NCBI GenBank assembly: GCA_029945375.1
Contig: CM057062.1
Location: 2,123,564-2,187,563 of the forward strand
Direction: 5' to 3'
From: Agaricus subrufescens
Lineage: Eukaryota > Basidiomycota > Agaricomycetes > Agaricales > Agaricaceae
Length of the DNA: 64,000 nt
The position numbers and the translations under genes are program-made. Position 1 is the stretch's first letter. The number at the start of each line of letters is the position of its first letter. Positions 12,097 to 24,900 of this stretch are shown here, one piece after another. The notes under the pieces were generated by a model, which had not been told where the DNA came from, did not search any database, and saw only the letters and a list, made by a program, of their open reading frames with translations.

Positions 12097-15000
12097 TCAC
12101 TGCCTACAAGCAACTGCGGAAAGTAGAAGATCATAGTCCGTCTTTCCAGCTAGAACAATAAAGCAGTGTCCAAGTCAGTAAAAAATCATCATGCACGCGT
12201 AGCAACGGCAGTGCCTCCAATGCAGTGCCTCACCTTTTAATATCAATTGAACAAATGATGCCGACAATGCCGGGTCTTCCTGTCGTAATCGATCAAGATC
12301 CCGCATACTCATCATCCAAAGCGTTGCATGATGCTCCACCACACAAGTCGCATTCCTAGGTAAATTCGACAATGCCGATAATTCACCCGCAATGGTTCCC
12401 GAAACCATTGTTTCTTCAAGGCGCTGAGCCTGATTCCTGAATTCGTACGTTGCTCGGAGCACGCCGGACTCGACAACATATAACCCATCGGGGTTGTCGT
12501 CTTGTCTCCAAAGGGTATGTCCTGACGGGACGATGATCCTCGAGAAATATCGCGTAATACCCTTGAATTTCTGCGCATCTTCATGTGCCCAAGGAAATGC
12601 TCTCGATAATGTTGTCAGAGGGTCAGGTGTAACTTCAGGCTCCGGTAGACGAGGACCAAACTCTATAAACATAGGTTAGTCAAAGATTTCATTCCCGCTA
12701 CATGATCGCATGCTCACCAGTACCGATAGTTTTAATGCCGACATTCCATATATGGGATCTCCGGGGAGATACAGCGTACGAATCGGCAATCTGAGGGACA
12801 TCAACAGCGGAATCGCGTCGCACGGGCACAGCTATCAAGAGATAAAACAAAATAAGAAAACCACCTTCGCAACCCCAATCACATTGCCATAGCAAAGTGC
12901 TATACACTTACGCAGTAAAGTACGAGGCGATTCCAAACGATTCGAACGAAACCAAGAACGTAGGTATTCATTCTCAGTCCCTATATAAATAGACCAGTTC
13001 AAAAAAAAACTGTTAATCATCATAACGGGCGTGGCTATATTCACTTACATTCCATTGCGTCATTAAATGTCGAAAATAGCTCTACACCTTCAGCGCTCAG
13101 CACACCTACATTTTGCAGGGCTCTTCCGATAACGGAATCTTCAGAGAACCCACAAAACACGAGCACAACATTCTTCGTAAACAGAAGACGTTGGATCCTT
13201 AGGAAGGCCTCTGCAGCTGACATGTCAACCCCAGCGACGAGAATCAAATCCACCACAAGGTATTGGATTGGTGTCTTCTGCCAAGAAGGCGCTTCGAGGA
13301 GACACCTTATGGTCTCCTCAACACGTGAAATAGTTCCGAAGAACAGAAAGCCTGCAAAGAAAACTGTAAATACATTGGATTGATCTATAAAAAGGCCAAT
13401 AGATACAAACCCTGAAGACGAAGGATGGTAGTGTGCTTCGCAACTTCTCGAATGTAGGCACGCTGTACGCTCGATCTGCGTACGGCAGACATAGCCGTGT
13501 CACCAGTATATATAGAACGTATGGCGTTGATCTGCGAATTTTGTACAACAAAGAAGAAACCTAAAAATGTCCGAGTGAGCATTTCCAAAAATGAGAAAAA
13601 AAAACCCGCGCAAGACTTACAGCTAACCACGATACCAAATAGGACACCGGTTACAAAGTCCCAAGCGGCCATAACAATCATTATGCCGATGATCGTGATA
13701 TATTCCATTCTTCATCACCAGCAAAAAGAGAAGAGGAAAGTTGGAGCGCGGGTATGAGGTGGATCGCGGTGAACATAGATAACAAAAGACTTTACCTGCT
13801 AACCCGATGTCGGGTATCCCATAGCGCCTCCTTAACCAAATCAATCCCAAGCACGAAAATCAAAGCTCCGACAACCATAACAGCTACACAGTCAAATGAA
13901 AATCAATACACCCCCACACATTCTTCTCGAAACATCAACTTACGTATGTAAGCTATGGGGCCAGCCCCAACGAAAAGAATGACGCATGTAAATGCAGCAA
14001 GTAAAAAACCCGCAAGCCGGTTATCACCCCCGACTCGATAAAATCTATAAACCGCGCGAGTCAGGGAAAACCGGACTCGGGTGGATAAGGCGGGAGGTAA
14101 TAAACTCACAAAACTGTATTCACGTAAACCAGATAATTGGGTCTAGATAAAATTTTTTAAAAAAATACACAGTCAGGGAAAAGTGAAAGACCCGTCAGGA
14201 ATTAACGACTTACACGCTTCCGATAAGCCCAGATAAGAGGTTAGAATAGCCATGTCCGATCAGTTCTTTATTAGTGTCACAATCAAAATCAAGGGAAACC
14301 GCTGACACGAGGGGAAAGTAGAGACCATCAGCCTTGAACAGATACGCACATCAAAGATAAGGCCAATATCAAAACTCACCCAGTGCAGGGACGTTCAACG
14401 GTGGATGCAATACATTGAAGAATAGTCTAGAAACCGAGCCATAAGTTAGATTGCGAAGACTAAACGACAAGAGGCGTGAAACACGCACAATGCTAGTTGA
14501 GTGGGCAGAGTGGACCACAATGCACTGAACCGAATCAAGCGATAATCTGTCAAATAAGGTTAAGAAATAAAAAATCCCTCGGCGCCATCAAAAAAAGTGC
14601 ACCTAGATAAGAATAGTACTGATACCAGGGTGCATCTGATGCTTTCCCAGCGTCTAATAACCAGTTTTCCATCCGAAGGGTATCTAAATCCAACCGAGCG
14701 GCGGCCACAACGATGTAAAAGATAATGGGTATAACAAGGAAATCTAACCAAAAAAAAAAAACAAAAAAAGTGGGTCAAAAATAACCGTCTCCACAGACCA
14801 TGAACACTTACAAACAGGAAAAACAAGCTGATGATGAAATTTGTGAGTGATGATTCTAAGTAGAACTGCCAAGGCAAGAGGAATTGTCCAAAGCAACAGC
14901 ATGTGATGGTCCAAGAACATGATTTGTAAAGTTTCCAGGGACATTGTAAAGTCATCTTCGCTCATATGCATACAGACCGTCAAACTGAATTAAAAAAACC

Positions 15001-16890
15001 ATGTGAGTAATATATAAAAACGATAAGGAGGGAAAATGATCAGCTGAACATGCCACCCACCCTGTTTGGATCAAGAACGCGCCAATCCCGCCGATACACC
15101 TGGTGCGGCAAAATTCAGATAAAGTGTGAACCCGGGAATCATAATAGCGATTTACCCGACGAGGATGTGACGAGGAAAGAATCCGACAATTGCCCCAAGT
15201 TTCAGAACGCCCAAAAGGAAGAAAGATAACCCTGTCAAGACTGAACTGAGGGCAAACGCAACCAACGTCGTAGCAATGATTTCTCGGGGATGTTCAGCCC
15301 CTATGTCTGAAGCAATATGGTTCGCGATCAGGTGGAAGAATGGCTAAGATTGGTATGAGAGAAGCGAATTCCGGGTAAAAATAATGATCAACATACCACC
15401 ACTTCGATCATCATTGTACCGTTCCCTCCGGTAAATGAACTGCCTCCGAACGTATATGTGAGTTGCGCTACTATTGCTGAGACTAAAAACAACGAAACGC
15501 CCATAGGGCCAAGGCCAGCAAAAACTCCAGTCGACGGAAATATGATCATTCCGTCTAAGGCACCAGCGTTTAGCAAGCTCTTGAGATCCCGAGAGATTAG
15601 TACAGGTTACTTACAGCTGATGCCGTCAAGGATATTGAGTAAAGCACCGAGGAAAACCGCCGGGATCACCGAGAACACCATCCTTGTCTTGACAGGCACA
15701 CTATACAATGTGTTCCTGACAGCCTTCTTCCAAGCCGCAACTTCGTCGTGTCGAAAGCAGAGAAACTCGGTGCTCTCGTTTTGAGGTCCAGAAATGTGGA
15801 TTGTAGGAGTCCCATACCCGTTTTGGGAGTGGGAGTCACGAAGCGAGACAGGCAGAAGTAACGCTGTGCTCTCTGACTGCGAGCTCCGGTCTTTATACCA
15901 GTTCATCTGGACAGATGCGCTTTCAGAAGAGTCTGGTTTACCCGTCGGTGTAACGCTTCCAGAGGTCGAGGGTGACGGATGAGGTTGTATGGGGGAAGGG
16001 GGGGATTCCTGACGAAGAAGACTTAGACCGGATGGATTCACGAGAGGCTTGGCCTGATAAAGAGGCTTAACAAGGGCCCCGGAAATAGCTGAAAGGAGCA
16101 TCATAACATACCTTGGGTTCTGGGATGGCATTTGCCACCATAACTAAAAGGGAAAGGCGTTAGAAAGGATGGAAAGCATTGCAAAAAATACTCACGGGAA
16201 GAAGCGTCTGATGTTGGAGCAAGCGAAGGGGCGATGGCCGTAGGTGTAATATTGGAGTGGGGGCTTTCGGCATCATTAGGTGATAGAGTGGATGCATGAA
16301 TGGGATTATTTTGCGAAGATAAGGAAAGGGTAGAAGTCGATTTTTCGCGGTGGCCGTGGAGTGCTAAAAAAGGTCGGACATGTGGGCTTGACAGAGCTAA
16401 AAAAAGAAAAGGGAAAAATATCTACACTGATAAGAGGAAATCCGTTGACTGGGTAGACCCTGCGATTCGGGAGGTGCAGACAGAGGAACGCCTCCGGGAA
16501 GGGCGGAATCAGGATTTTGCGAATGGGTCAAAGTAGATGCAGGCATATCAGACAATTGCATTGTGGTGAGCCGGATGGTGCGCTGGGAATGATGATGGGG
16601 GATCCTGTGGCTTGTAGGAAGGGAGCCAGGGAAGAAACGGCGAGTGAGCGGGCTGGAAGAATTATAAGACATCGGTCGCAGCGTCCTTGAAATTTGAGAT
16701 GAGCTGGTGCTCGCATGAGAAAAGAAGAGGGTGACGTACCCTAGTCTATGCAGCGAAGAGTCGCTTAGGGGTGCAACCTCCTCGGGAAGGGTCTAAGTAC
16801 AGAACTAGATATGGGAATGGGAGTACTTACAGGGGCGGGGTCGAGACTAGCGTCAGGCACTTGGTTTGAAGACGGTCTGACTGGGGGCAT
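12097..16890 (-). CDS. SulP/SLC26-type transporter with STAS and cNMP-binding-like domains (Vsb1-like)
   Basis: Large multi-exon transporter, about 1,000 residues. The start at 16890 (MPPVRPSSNQVPDASL) was chosen because the next two small exons splice in phase into the long frame at 16672 and below. A long Ser/Pro-rich N-terminus precedes the SulP core: ALLNILDGISYGMIIFPSTG spanning an intron near 15600, GLGPMGVSLFLVSAIVAQLT near 15480, LLGVLKLGAIVGFFPRHILV near 15200. The STAS domain is at 13041-13480 (LVVDLILVAGVDMSAAEAF). A cyclic-nucleotide-binding-like fold is at 12240-12670 (SGHTLWRQDDNPDGLYVVES, GTIAGELSAL). A small last exon ends at 12097. This SulP-STAS-CNB order matches yeast Vsb1 (YGR125w), reported as a vacuolar basic amino-acid transporter, rather than plain sulfate permeases. 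The substrate here is inferred. Confidence 0.88.
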
Positions 16891-17488
16891 ATTGGCGGTC
16901 AGAGTCAAAAAAAGAAGATGGGAGAATCAGAAAATGGAGCAGAGAGGATGACGGGATAGCTGAATGGAGAAAGGGGTGGCTCTATCCTTTTGCCTTTGCC
17001 TTTCCGGGTATTGCAGGTTCTCACCGATGAACGAAGAGGTCGTCGCCAAGCGCGGGCAGGTGCATATGGTCGGTGCCCGGCACTGCCGGTATAAGGCGGC
17101 ATGTGCAGAAAGATGTCCATTGGGGGCGACGCCCTCCGTAGCCTCGCACCCGCTCATCCAACGGCTCAATTCAAAGGGTCAAAATGCCTATATATCCGTC
17201 CGCGATCCAGCTAAGGACTCGGCGCAGCAGAGGGCTACCTCCGGTCTTCTGGCCCGATACGCAGCAATGGTGCAGCGCCTCCGGCCCGTGGGGACGCCTA
17301 GGCCCACCCCGCATCTCAGCATTGTAAAAAATTTCTCTGATGGACAGCGGCAGGACGGTGGACGGCATGGATAGCCTCGAGAATTCGAATCGAAGGAGCG
17401 AAAAGACTGATCGCATTATCTGCAGCGCGCCTGTCACGTGGCTCGATATGGCCAGATGACGCGTCCGGCTGCCCGTTCGACTCTCGCC
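16891..17488. other. Bidirectional promoter region SulP / RPN3
   Basis: About 600 bases separate the divergent starts of the transporter (minus) and RPN3 (plus). The sequence is GC-rich, so long overlapping open frames occur on both strands (for example 16964-17374 plus and 17171-17617 minus). They overlap one another and the RPN3 start and show no domain, so they are not called. Confidence 0.5.
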
Positions 17489-19154
17489 ATGGCCGACGTC
17501 GAGATGAAGCCCAGGAAGGACGACGACAAGAAGACGCCGTCGCCCGTCCTCGAGATCAGGTCCAACGTCGCCCTCATCGACAGGGCCGTCTCCACCCTCG
17601 AGCCCCGCTTCACACATCGGGTCCTCCGGTCCCTCACCGCCCTGCGCAAGCGCACTGATGCTGCCGTCCTGAAAAATGCCGTCGAGGAGATCTACACCAA
17701 AGGCCTGTTCGTCTACTCGATCCCCCTGTCAGTATACTGATTGGTGGTATAGATAGCACGACCAGGAAATCCCTTCTGTCCTGGATCCCCGGCTCCCCAG
17801 ACTCTGGTTCATCCATGGACATCGACTCCAAACCGTCAGCTCTAGATCCTGTCCCCGAGGTCGAAATATACTTTCGACTGTTGATCATCTACACTCTTCT
17901 CAATTCATCCGAGTCCTACGCCAGGGCACTTCAGCTAGCAAAGGAGACCAGTGAAAAGATCCTACAGCTCAACCGCAGGAGCATGGACCCGATTGCAGCC
18001 AAGATCTGGTATGCTGTCGATCGCGCATATGAACTCGGTGGTGAGCTTGCAGACGCTCGGCCGTACGTCCTACCACTCCCCATACTACATTTGTCTTCCT
18101 CACGCTTCTTGTAGGCTCTTACTCTCTGCCCAACGCACCGCCTCTCTTAGACACGATGACGAGTCTCAAGCGGCTCTGATCAATTGTCTTCTCCGAAACT
18201 ATATCCAATACAGCCTCTTCGATCAAGCCGACAAGCTCATTTCCAAGACCACCTTCCCCAGCAGTGCCAGTAATCCTCAATACGCCCGCTACCACTACTA
18301 TCTCGGGCGTATCAAGGTGGTGCAACTCGACTATACCGAGGCTCATCGGAATCTTCAGCAGGCGATTCGAAGAGCACCCCAGCCACGTACTGCACCCGGA
18401 TTCTATCAGGCCGTACATAAATTCTTCATCGTCGTCGAATTACTTATGGGTGATATACCCGACCGGAGTCTATTCAGACACCCTGTACTGGAAAAGGCCT
18501 TGATTGCCTACTTTGACATTGTGAAAGGTGCGACCATTATTTCGTTGTAATTATCCTACTCCGTCTTTAATGCATAAATATTCTAGCCGTCCGCACAGGA
18601 TCCCTCTCCCAGTTCCAGGCCACCCTATCCAAACATTCCAGCACATTCACAACCGACAAAACCTACACCCTCATCCTCCGTCTCCGTCAAAACGTCATCA
18701 AAACCGGTATTCGCCGGCTCTCACTTTCCTACTCACGTATCTCCCTCCGAGATATCTGTCATAAACTCCATCTCGATTCTGAAGAAGATGCAGAATACAT
18801 TGTTGGGAAAGCTATCCGTGATGGTGTAATTGAAGGTAAAATTGTCCACGAGAACGGATGGATGGAATGTGCCGGACAAAAAAGAAGTTATGGACCTGAA
18901 GTTAGTGAAGTATTCGGTAGAAGAATCGCTTTTTGTTTGGATCTGCATAATCAAAGTGTCAAAGTACGTCGTTTTCCATCACCATCGGGAAAAAAAAAAC
19001 CTAAATTGCATTTGCGCAGGCCATGCGATACCCACTTAATGCGCATAGAAAAGAGTTGGCTGCGGCTGAAGGTGCCCGTGAGAGAGAAAAGGAGCTGGCA
19101 AAAGAAATCCAAGAGGGTGAGCTTGATGATGAGGATTTGGGAGGTGATTTCTAG
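17489..19154 (+). CDS. RPN3: 26S proteasome lid subunit Rpn3
   Basis: Non-ATPase PCI subunit of the 19S lid. The start MADVEMKPRKDDDKK at 17489 (CCATGG context) was preferred over an in-frame ATG at 17438. The N-terminal helical repeats include VALIDRAVSTLEPRFTHRVL and YFRLLIIYTLLNSSESYARA. The middle holds YAVDRAYELGGELADARP and YHYYLGRIKVVQLDYTEAHR. The PCI winged helix follows, with YTLILRLRQNVIKTGIRRLS, YSRISLRDICHKLHLDSEED and AEYIVGKAIRDGVIEGKIVH. The acidic tail (EGELDDEDLGGDF) ends at 19154. Introns lie at about 17728-17753, 18064-18114, 18528-18586 and 18965-19019. Length is about 490 residues, typical for the family. No defects seen. Confidence 0.95.
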
Positions 19155-20514
19155 ATTTGTAACGAGTTGTAATACTGAATGTATTTTTCTTTTCTGTGGT
19201 GATCGTTTGAGTTTTTAATTGCTCACACACTTATGAGGTACGAAAGTCAATCATGCTCCGTCCCTTCATGAAACCATTTAGGACGAAAATGTGTACGCAT
19301 ATACATCGATTCTAGCCAAGAATGTGTAGAGGATAAACACCGCCGTTATACTCATATTCCTCGTTATGAAGTGACCGAAAGTTAATATATGCACTCAAAA
19401 ATGATACCTCAAGTCGCCTCCGAAAGCATCATACCTCCCTTGCCCTCGCAAACTCCCATTAAATCTTTCCAAAAACATCCGGGCACACTTGCCCAAATGA
19501 GCACGCGTTTTCCTTCGATCGTTCTGCGGCGCGGCGATGAGACGGTTCAAAATCAATTCAAAATCAAGGCGATAAATGAAGGGACGAACTTTAAGCAAAA
19601 AGCTTCAATTTTGAGTTCAGTTCAAGCTTTTCGAAGTGACTCAAAGTTAACCCTAACACCGCACGCAAATAAGCACCCGAAGGCGTCTTGTATTGAGCTT
19701 GCGACGGCTCGAAAATCAGGCTTGTGAGATCTGCCATCTATATTGGAGGTGTCCGGGTAAGCCGAGAATAAAATATAAGAACACCACATTTGAAGTCCTA
19801 CTAGAGTCAATTAGGGGACATTTAGTCCGACTCCATCATGCTCGAGAGAGAAGTTGAACGCCACCAGTAACCCCAAGGCTAATTGAACGGAATCACGCAC
19901 ATTTATCTCACTAGTCAGACTAGATTTCGTGCTAGTGGTCTATGGAAAAGACTCTCTCATCTGTGCCAATTAAGTCTTTATTAAGGCTCTGCAGACGACA
20001 TTGGTGTAATGGACGCGTAATGGATTTCATCAGACTCTCCACATAGTCATACTTTAGCTCTACGGGATTTCCCTCAAGTTTCAGGGGTCCTCTCCTTCTG
20101 ATTTCATCCTCTTCTGGTTCTAGATCCCGAAAAATAACACTTCGTTCGAGACGGAGAACTCCGAGATGCTCCCCTTCCTCTTTCCCTCGCATTCAGCAAC
20201 TCAACGTCCTTTTGGCTTAGATTACCCTGCGGAGATCTGTTTACAGGCAAGCGGATTCGTTTCTTTGACATGATTCGAATCCTCCACTGGCAAAGGGGGT
20301 TAACGGGCCTCTACTTTCACCAAGTATTATGTTACTGGTCCAACTTTAACTGGAATTCAGGTACATACTCGATCCTTCTCACTCCAGAGTTCGCTACACT
20401 AACCCTCGCAGCCGCGCCATGCCGTTGTTAATCTTTCTCATAGCAGGAGCTGTTGGAGCGTGCTATATCCGGTGCAAAGAGTCTTTACCCAAATCGAATA
20501 AGTATACATCGTTC
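19155..20514. other. Intergenic, repeat remnants, weak ORFs
   Basis: No confident gene. On minus, 19932-20192 encodes 86 residues from a true ATG (MRGKEEGEHLGVLRLERSVI), charged and unrecognised. On plus, 19389-19727 is an open frame whose segment around 19545-19610 resembles sequence at 33430-33475, suggesting a dispersed repeat. The string GGAATTCAGGTACATACTCG near 20360 recurs near 48074 in the P450 array. Confidence 0.4.
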
Positions 20515-21545
20515 ACCTTCACTGTGAGCCCCGGGGCTAGGGAAAATCCTAGCCCTAGATCGGGGTTAGCGTAATCTCCTAAATTTGTTCGGGCCATACA
20601 TAATACACATTTTTTAGAAACGTCTTAAGCACGTTTTTTCCTGACAAAAAATGTCAGGAAAAGGCGTACATATGTTAAGGCTTAAATATACATGTATGTC
20701 CGGGTAGTTTTACCGGACTTAAACTTGAGAAAATCATACTTTTTTTATTTTAATAAACTAAAGAGACAAACGACGAAACGCGACCATCGAGTGGTCGCGT
20801 TTCGTCCGGGTGGTCGCTAGACGACCCTGACAGTCGACGCGAACGTCGACTGCCAGAATCTGAAGAAAAAAAACGGACAAAAAAAATCCGGCTCTCCCTC
20901 AAGAGCCGGATGATAAGAAGACTCAAATGCGACCACAAAGTGGTCGCGTTTCGTTGGAGTCGTTCGCAAACGACTTCAATGGTCGACGCGAACGTCGACC
21001 ATCGACGTGAGCGCGGGTGCTCAGCGTGACCGACGTCGCGCGAGATCCCGCGCTCGTTTGGCCCTCCCATCACCTCCCATCACCTCCCCCCCCTCTCCCA
21101 ACCGGTGTCCCCTTCCCAAGATGTCGCGCTTTTCGTATTATTTCGCACCCAGGGGCATTCAAGAACATCATAGAGCCCCTAATCTTGTCCCTGGGTGGTT
21201 TGAGAGGAGGGATGCTCTTGAAGCTTTGAAGGGAGCATTGAGGAGCCACAGGGGGCTCCTCATGCGGATTCTGCGAGGGAGGAGAGTTGAATGGATGCTG
21301 ATGTGAGTATTTTATGTTTTTTAAACATGATTGAGCACTTACCTTTGATTAGGGGACGAAACCACAAGTCCAGGTGTGCAGGGGGAGAACCTGCACACTG
21401 GACTATAAGGGGGTTTTTCGGGGGACATGCAGAGGTTACTCTGCATGTCTACGACGGGAACATCGGTTCCCGATTGTTTTTGAACGGGGGGAGATGGTCC
21501 CGCCGCGGTCGCAGTCGCTCTGAGTTCCGGGCGCGGGCATGGTGA
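20515..21545. repeat. Hairpin array (dense inverted repeats)
   Basis: At least twelve inverted repeats, mostly perfect and with short loops, follow one another here, with mostly unrelated stems. Stem arms: 20534-20541/20548-20555 (8 bp), 20636-20646/20652-20662 (11 bp, five-A loop), 20773-20786/20792-20805 (14 bp), 9 bp near 20832-20855, 20886-20895/20902-20911 (10 bp), 7-8 bp near 20930, 7 bp near 20961, 10 bp near 20980-21003, 21147-21155/21199-21207 (9 bp), 21239-21247/21254-21262 (9 bp), about 14 bp with one bulge near 21368-21405, 21424-21434/21439-21449 (11 bp) and 21455-21461/21466-21472 (7 bp). An intron-like GTGAGT...TTGATTAG (about 21305-21353) and a weak spliced frame from the ATG at 21121 suggest it may be transcribed. 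Its nature is unknown. Confidence 0.75.
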
Positions 21546-21908
21546 GTTCGAGTATGCAAAAGGTCTACCAATGCTGTAAGCAAATCTTTTTTTCTTGTTG
21601 TTGTGTTTTCTTGCTTTGAGTGTCGTATTTGTCTTGAATTTGATCTGTAAATTTTTTTGAAGTATATTGTACAATATTAAGGCTCGCGCGCACTCACATT
21701 TGATATAATTCTTGAGATTGCTGTCCTTTGATCTCGCCTCGTCTTCGTACCTTCACTATTAGCATATTAAAGCCTGGTTTTCTGAATGATCATAACGGTG
21801 AAGTGTGGATCCATTATTATCAAATGAAATAAATAAAAAAAAGTCAGTCAAAAAAAACTATCTGAACTGTTAGTGTGCACAATCGAGAGGAGGGCACGGG
21901 GCGCATAC
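21546..21908. other. AT-rich spacer 3' of Tnp2 gene
   Basis: AT-rich sequence between the hairpin array and the transposase stop codon. I could not identify a terminal inverted repeat of the Tnp2 element here. Confidence 0.4.
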
Positions 21909-24900
21909 CTAATCGTCATCTCCTCTCGAAATACCTGTCCTATCAACAATACTCCACCGGCCTCTATCGTGGACTCGTCCGACTACACATTGCACCGTGT
22001 TCAAATCTACTACTTGTACGGTTCCAGTTTTTTGATATGTATAGAAGCCGTTCTTTTGAGTGATTTTGACAGTTTGCACCACGGCATATATGACGGTCGT
22101 TGATGAATTGAGACCTAATGGGGGTATACTAGGTAAGTCAATCACGAGCACCCGCTTCAGTTGTCCAAAGAACGACCGCTTCACGTAGACCGGTTGGCGG
22201 TTTCGTTGGTGTGTGCACTTGTCAACCATCTGAACATACTATTTGGTTGGTTCAATATGGGAATCTCACGAAAGACTACAAAGCACTCACTTTAATGAAG
22301 GAAGCGTCGCGCGAGTCCTCACCTCTTCGTACCAAGTCACAACCTACAATCGTATCTCCCCCAAATAGAATATGAATCCTGGCGTAGTGAAGAACGGGCC
22401 CATCGAGGCTGATGAGCGTTTTGACAGTTAGTTTTGGTTTTTCAAATCGTGTTGCCAAAGCCGCAAAAATTTTGTCTCGGAGATACATAGGCACAGATTC
22501 GCGTCGTCGTGGTGGAGAGAGCTTGTAGGACGAATCTGATACGACGTGGTTTGGAGTCTACACATTAAGGAACATGACAACGTACATGAGTTGGATATCA
22601 GATCGTTCACCGATAGTTCTGCTTTAGGGGCTGTGAAGCTTAGTTCCGAATAAAGGTTATACTTCAACCGCACTTGATCAAGCTGAGCCATTGCATTGAC
22701 GAAGGCGGCGATGGCTGAATAAGGGTGTCGTCGACTTCTGATGGAGGGTAGGAGGGTATTGCAGTGCCGTTCCATCGGGAAAGCCCAGTAAGTCCAGACT
22801 GGACCCGCAACCCGAATACCCCATGCAATATGAAGAAGAGCATGAACTGTTAGGGGGCAGGCTGAGAGACGACGGGGCTGATATAAATAGTAAAACCTGA
22901 AATGAGTCGAGGTGACGTGAAATTAGAAATACACGAGATTAGGTATGTATACGGAAACTCACTTTTCATAGTCCTCTACCCAAGTGCGAAAGCCAGTGTC
23001 TATTATATCCAACATCTCGTCATCAATCTCAAGCTCCAAACAAATTTTGAGCAGCTCGACGAGCTTCAGGAAATGTTGATAGTATTTTTTTTGCCGAAAC
23101 CTTTCATTCAACAGAATAGGCGCAACGAAAAGAGTCCAGTTCGAATACATTTCTGCCGTCATCTGAGATTGTTGCAAAGCGATATTGGGAAGGGGCTTCC
23201 CAAAAGACGATGGTATGGATGCTGTAGCGGCAGCTGTGCCAACTCCAATCTGTCTCCAGGACTCGGGCGGGATAACATAGCCTTGATTTTCGTGGTCAAG
23301 GTTTTTGAAGGAGGCGGTCCAGAATAAGATGAGGTTAGGAATGAGGTTTTCCCAGATGAGGTGCATAAAATCGAACGGAAAAGATTCGGGAAAGGATACA
23401 GAGGACAGCGAGCTGAGGATGGGTACGCCTTTGATGCCATATTGCTTGGCGAGCCGGTTGGAGGTGGCTTGATTATGAGCACCTTGTACCTCCTTTGCCT
23501 GAGCCATCAATTCAGCATGCGACCGAAGAGGAAGTTGTGACGGGTCTAGCGAACAATCGGAGTCCGGAACTCCATTTCGTCGTAAAGGAACGTAATACGT
23601 GTTGGAAGTATTGCCACGGACGCCCATTATTTTGCACACTCGACAAGGGCTAATTCCATTGGCCCCCTTCATGCGCATGAGGAGCGCCACGGCAGGGATA
23701 TCGCCAAAAATCAGGAGGAGGTAAGCATGGAGTAAGAAAAGCCTTTGGCTAACGGCGTCGAAAGTCCGGACTCCAACCTCAAGTTGAATGAGTTCTTGGA
23801 CAAGGGGCCAAAGAAAGGAGTCCATATCCCAGGGCTTTTTAGGCCCCGGGACGGTTCCGACGTTGATACAGTATTTCTTTTGAAAACGTATCTTGGGTGG
23901 GAGATTGTAATTGAAGAGGATAATCGGCCAACATGTCTTGTCTCGTCGTTTGAATGGCGCAAAGCCGTCAGTGGAAAGACCAAGTGCAATATCACGAGGG
24001 TCCGAGAAAAAGAAGAATGGTTGATCGTCGTTACTGGATGGGACAATTTTGTTCAATAATGACCGGTAGTGAGAGCCATCGAAAACGTCTGTCGTTTGTC
24101 CATCCTGATGCTCAAAGTTGGCCCGATAGCGCATTTTTTCAGCAAATTGGCGATTGGCGGACATCGCTCGTAAGCGGGGGATCAAGGGAAGATAATCAAA
24201 GGTTTTGCGTGCTTTATTTTGATCACTGAACCGTGGCTCCTTGCAATTGGGACATTCAGTGAGGCCTTCATAGGGTCCTGTGAAACAGACACAGCTGTTC
24301 ACGCAACAGCTATATCGTTTTGGTCGAAAATCTGACAGGAGTTCAACACGGTTCTTTGTCTTCTTGAGCGTGTGATGGTAAGATTCCGGAAAGACAAACT
24401 GGAACTTGGTGAAGGTACTTTCAGTAAGATGTTCTTCGACCTTCAAAGCATACTGGCGGAGCAGGCTCAGGTCAGACTCATCCAAAGAGTTATCTGGAGC
24501 GATAATCAGTATGATAAACGATCATCAGAGAGAGACGCGTACCAGTCGTCATCAACCTGCACGCTAAATCATCACTGATACGATCCCAAAAAGCGATTGA
24601 GGCAATATCCGTTCTGGAAAGATTGGCGTCGGGGTTATCTGCTTCACGATCCTCCTCATAATCATCATCATCGTCATCATCATCCCTGGGTCCTTCATCA
24701 TCCCCGCTCAGGTTTTGATCCTCGTTTTCGCTCCTACGGTCACTATCGTCATTATCGTTAAAAAGGGGTTCGCCGTTGTCGTCCTCGTTCCGTGGCTGTT
24801 CCAAATCCTCCTCTTCCTCGTCCTCATCATCAGTGCCATCTCCGTCCTCTTGAACCCCTGGTACAACTTGAGTGGGGGGATTAGTCCAACGTTGTTCAAT

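Noticed and set aside
16964..17617. Long overlapping ORFs on both strands between SulP and RPN3
   Set aside because: GC-rich promoter sequence and the RPN3 start; frames overlap one another and lack motifs.
19932..20192. 86-residue minus-strand gene
   Set aside because: True ATG and charged composition but no homologue recognised, no splicing context, and surroundings contain dispersed repeat fragments.
21007..21306. 99-residue protein-coding ORF in the hairpin array
   Set aside because: Its sequence is dominated by the inverted repeats, shows no domain, and the spliced continuation is only one of several possible; kept as a weak possibility within the array.
22959..24485. KDZ (Kyakuja/Dileera/Zisupton) transposase
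   Set aside because: The DPRDIALGLSTDGF and WPIILFNYNLPP signatures and the DUF4218-like tail point to Tnp2/CACTA instead.
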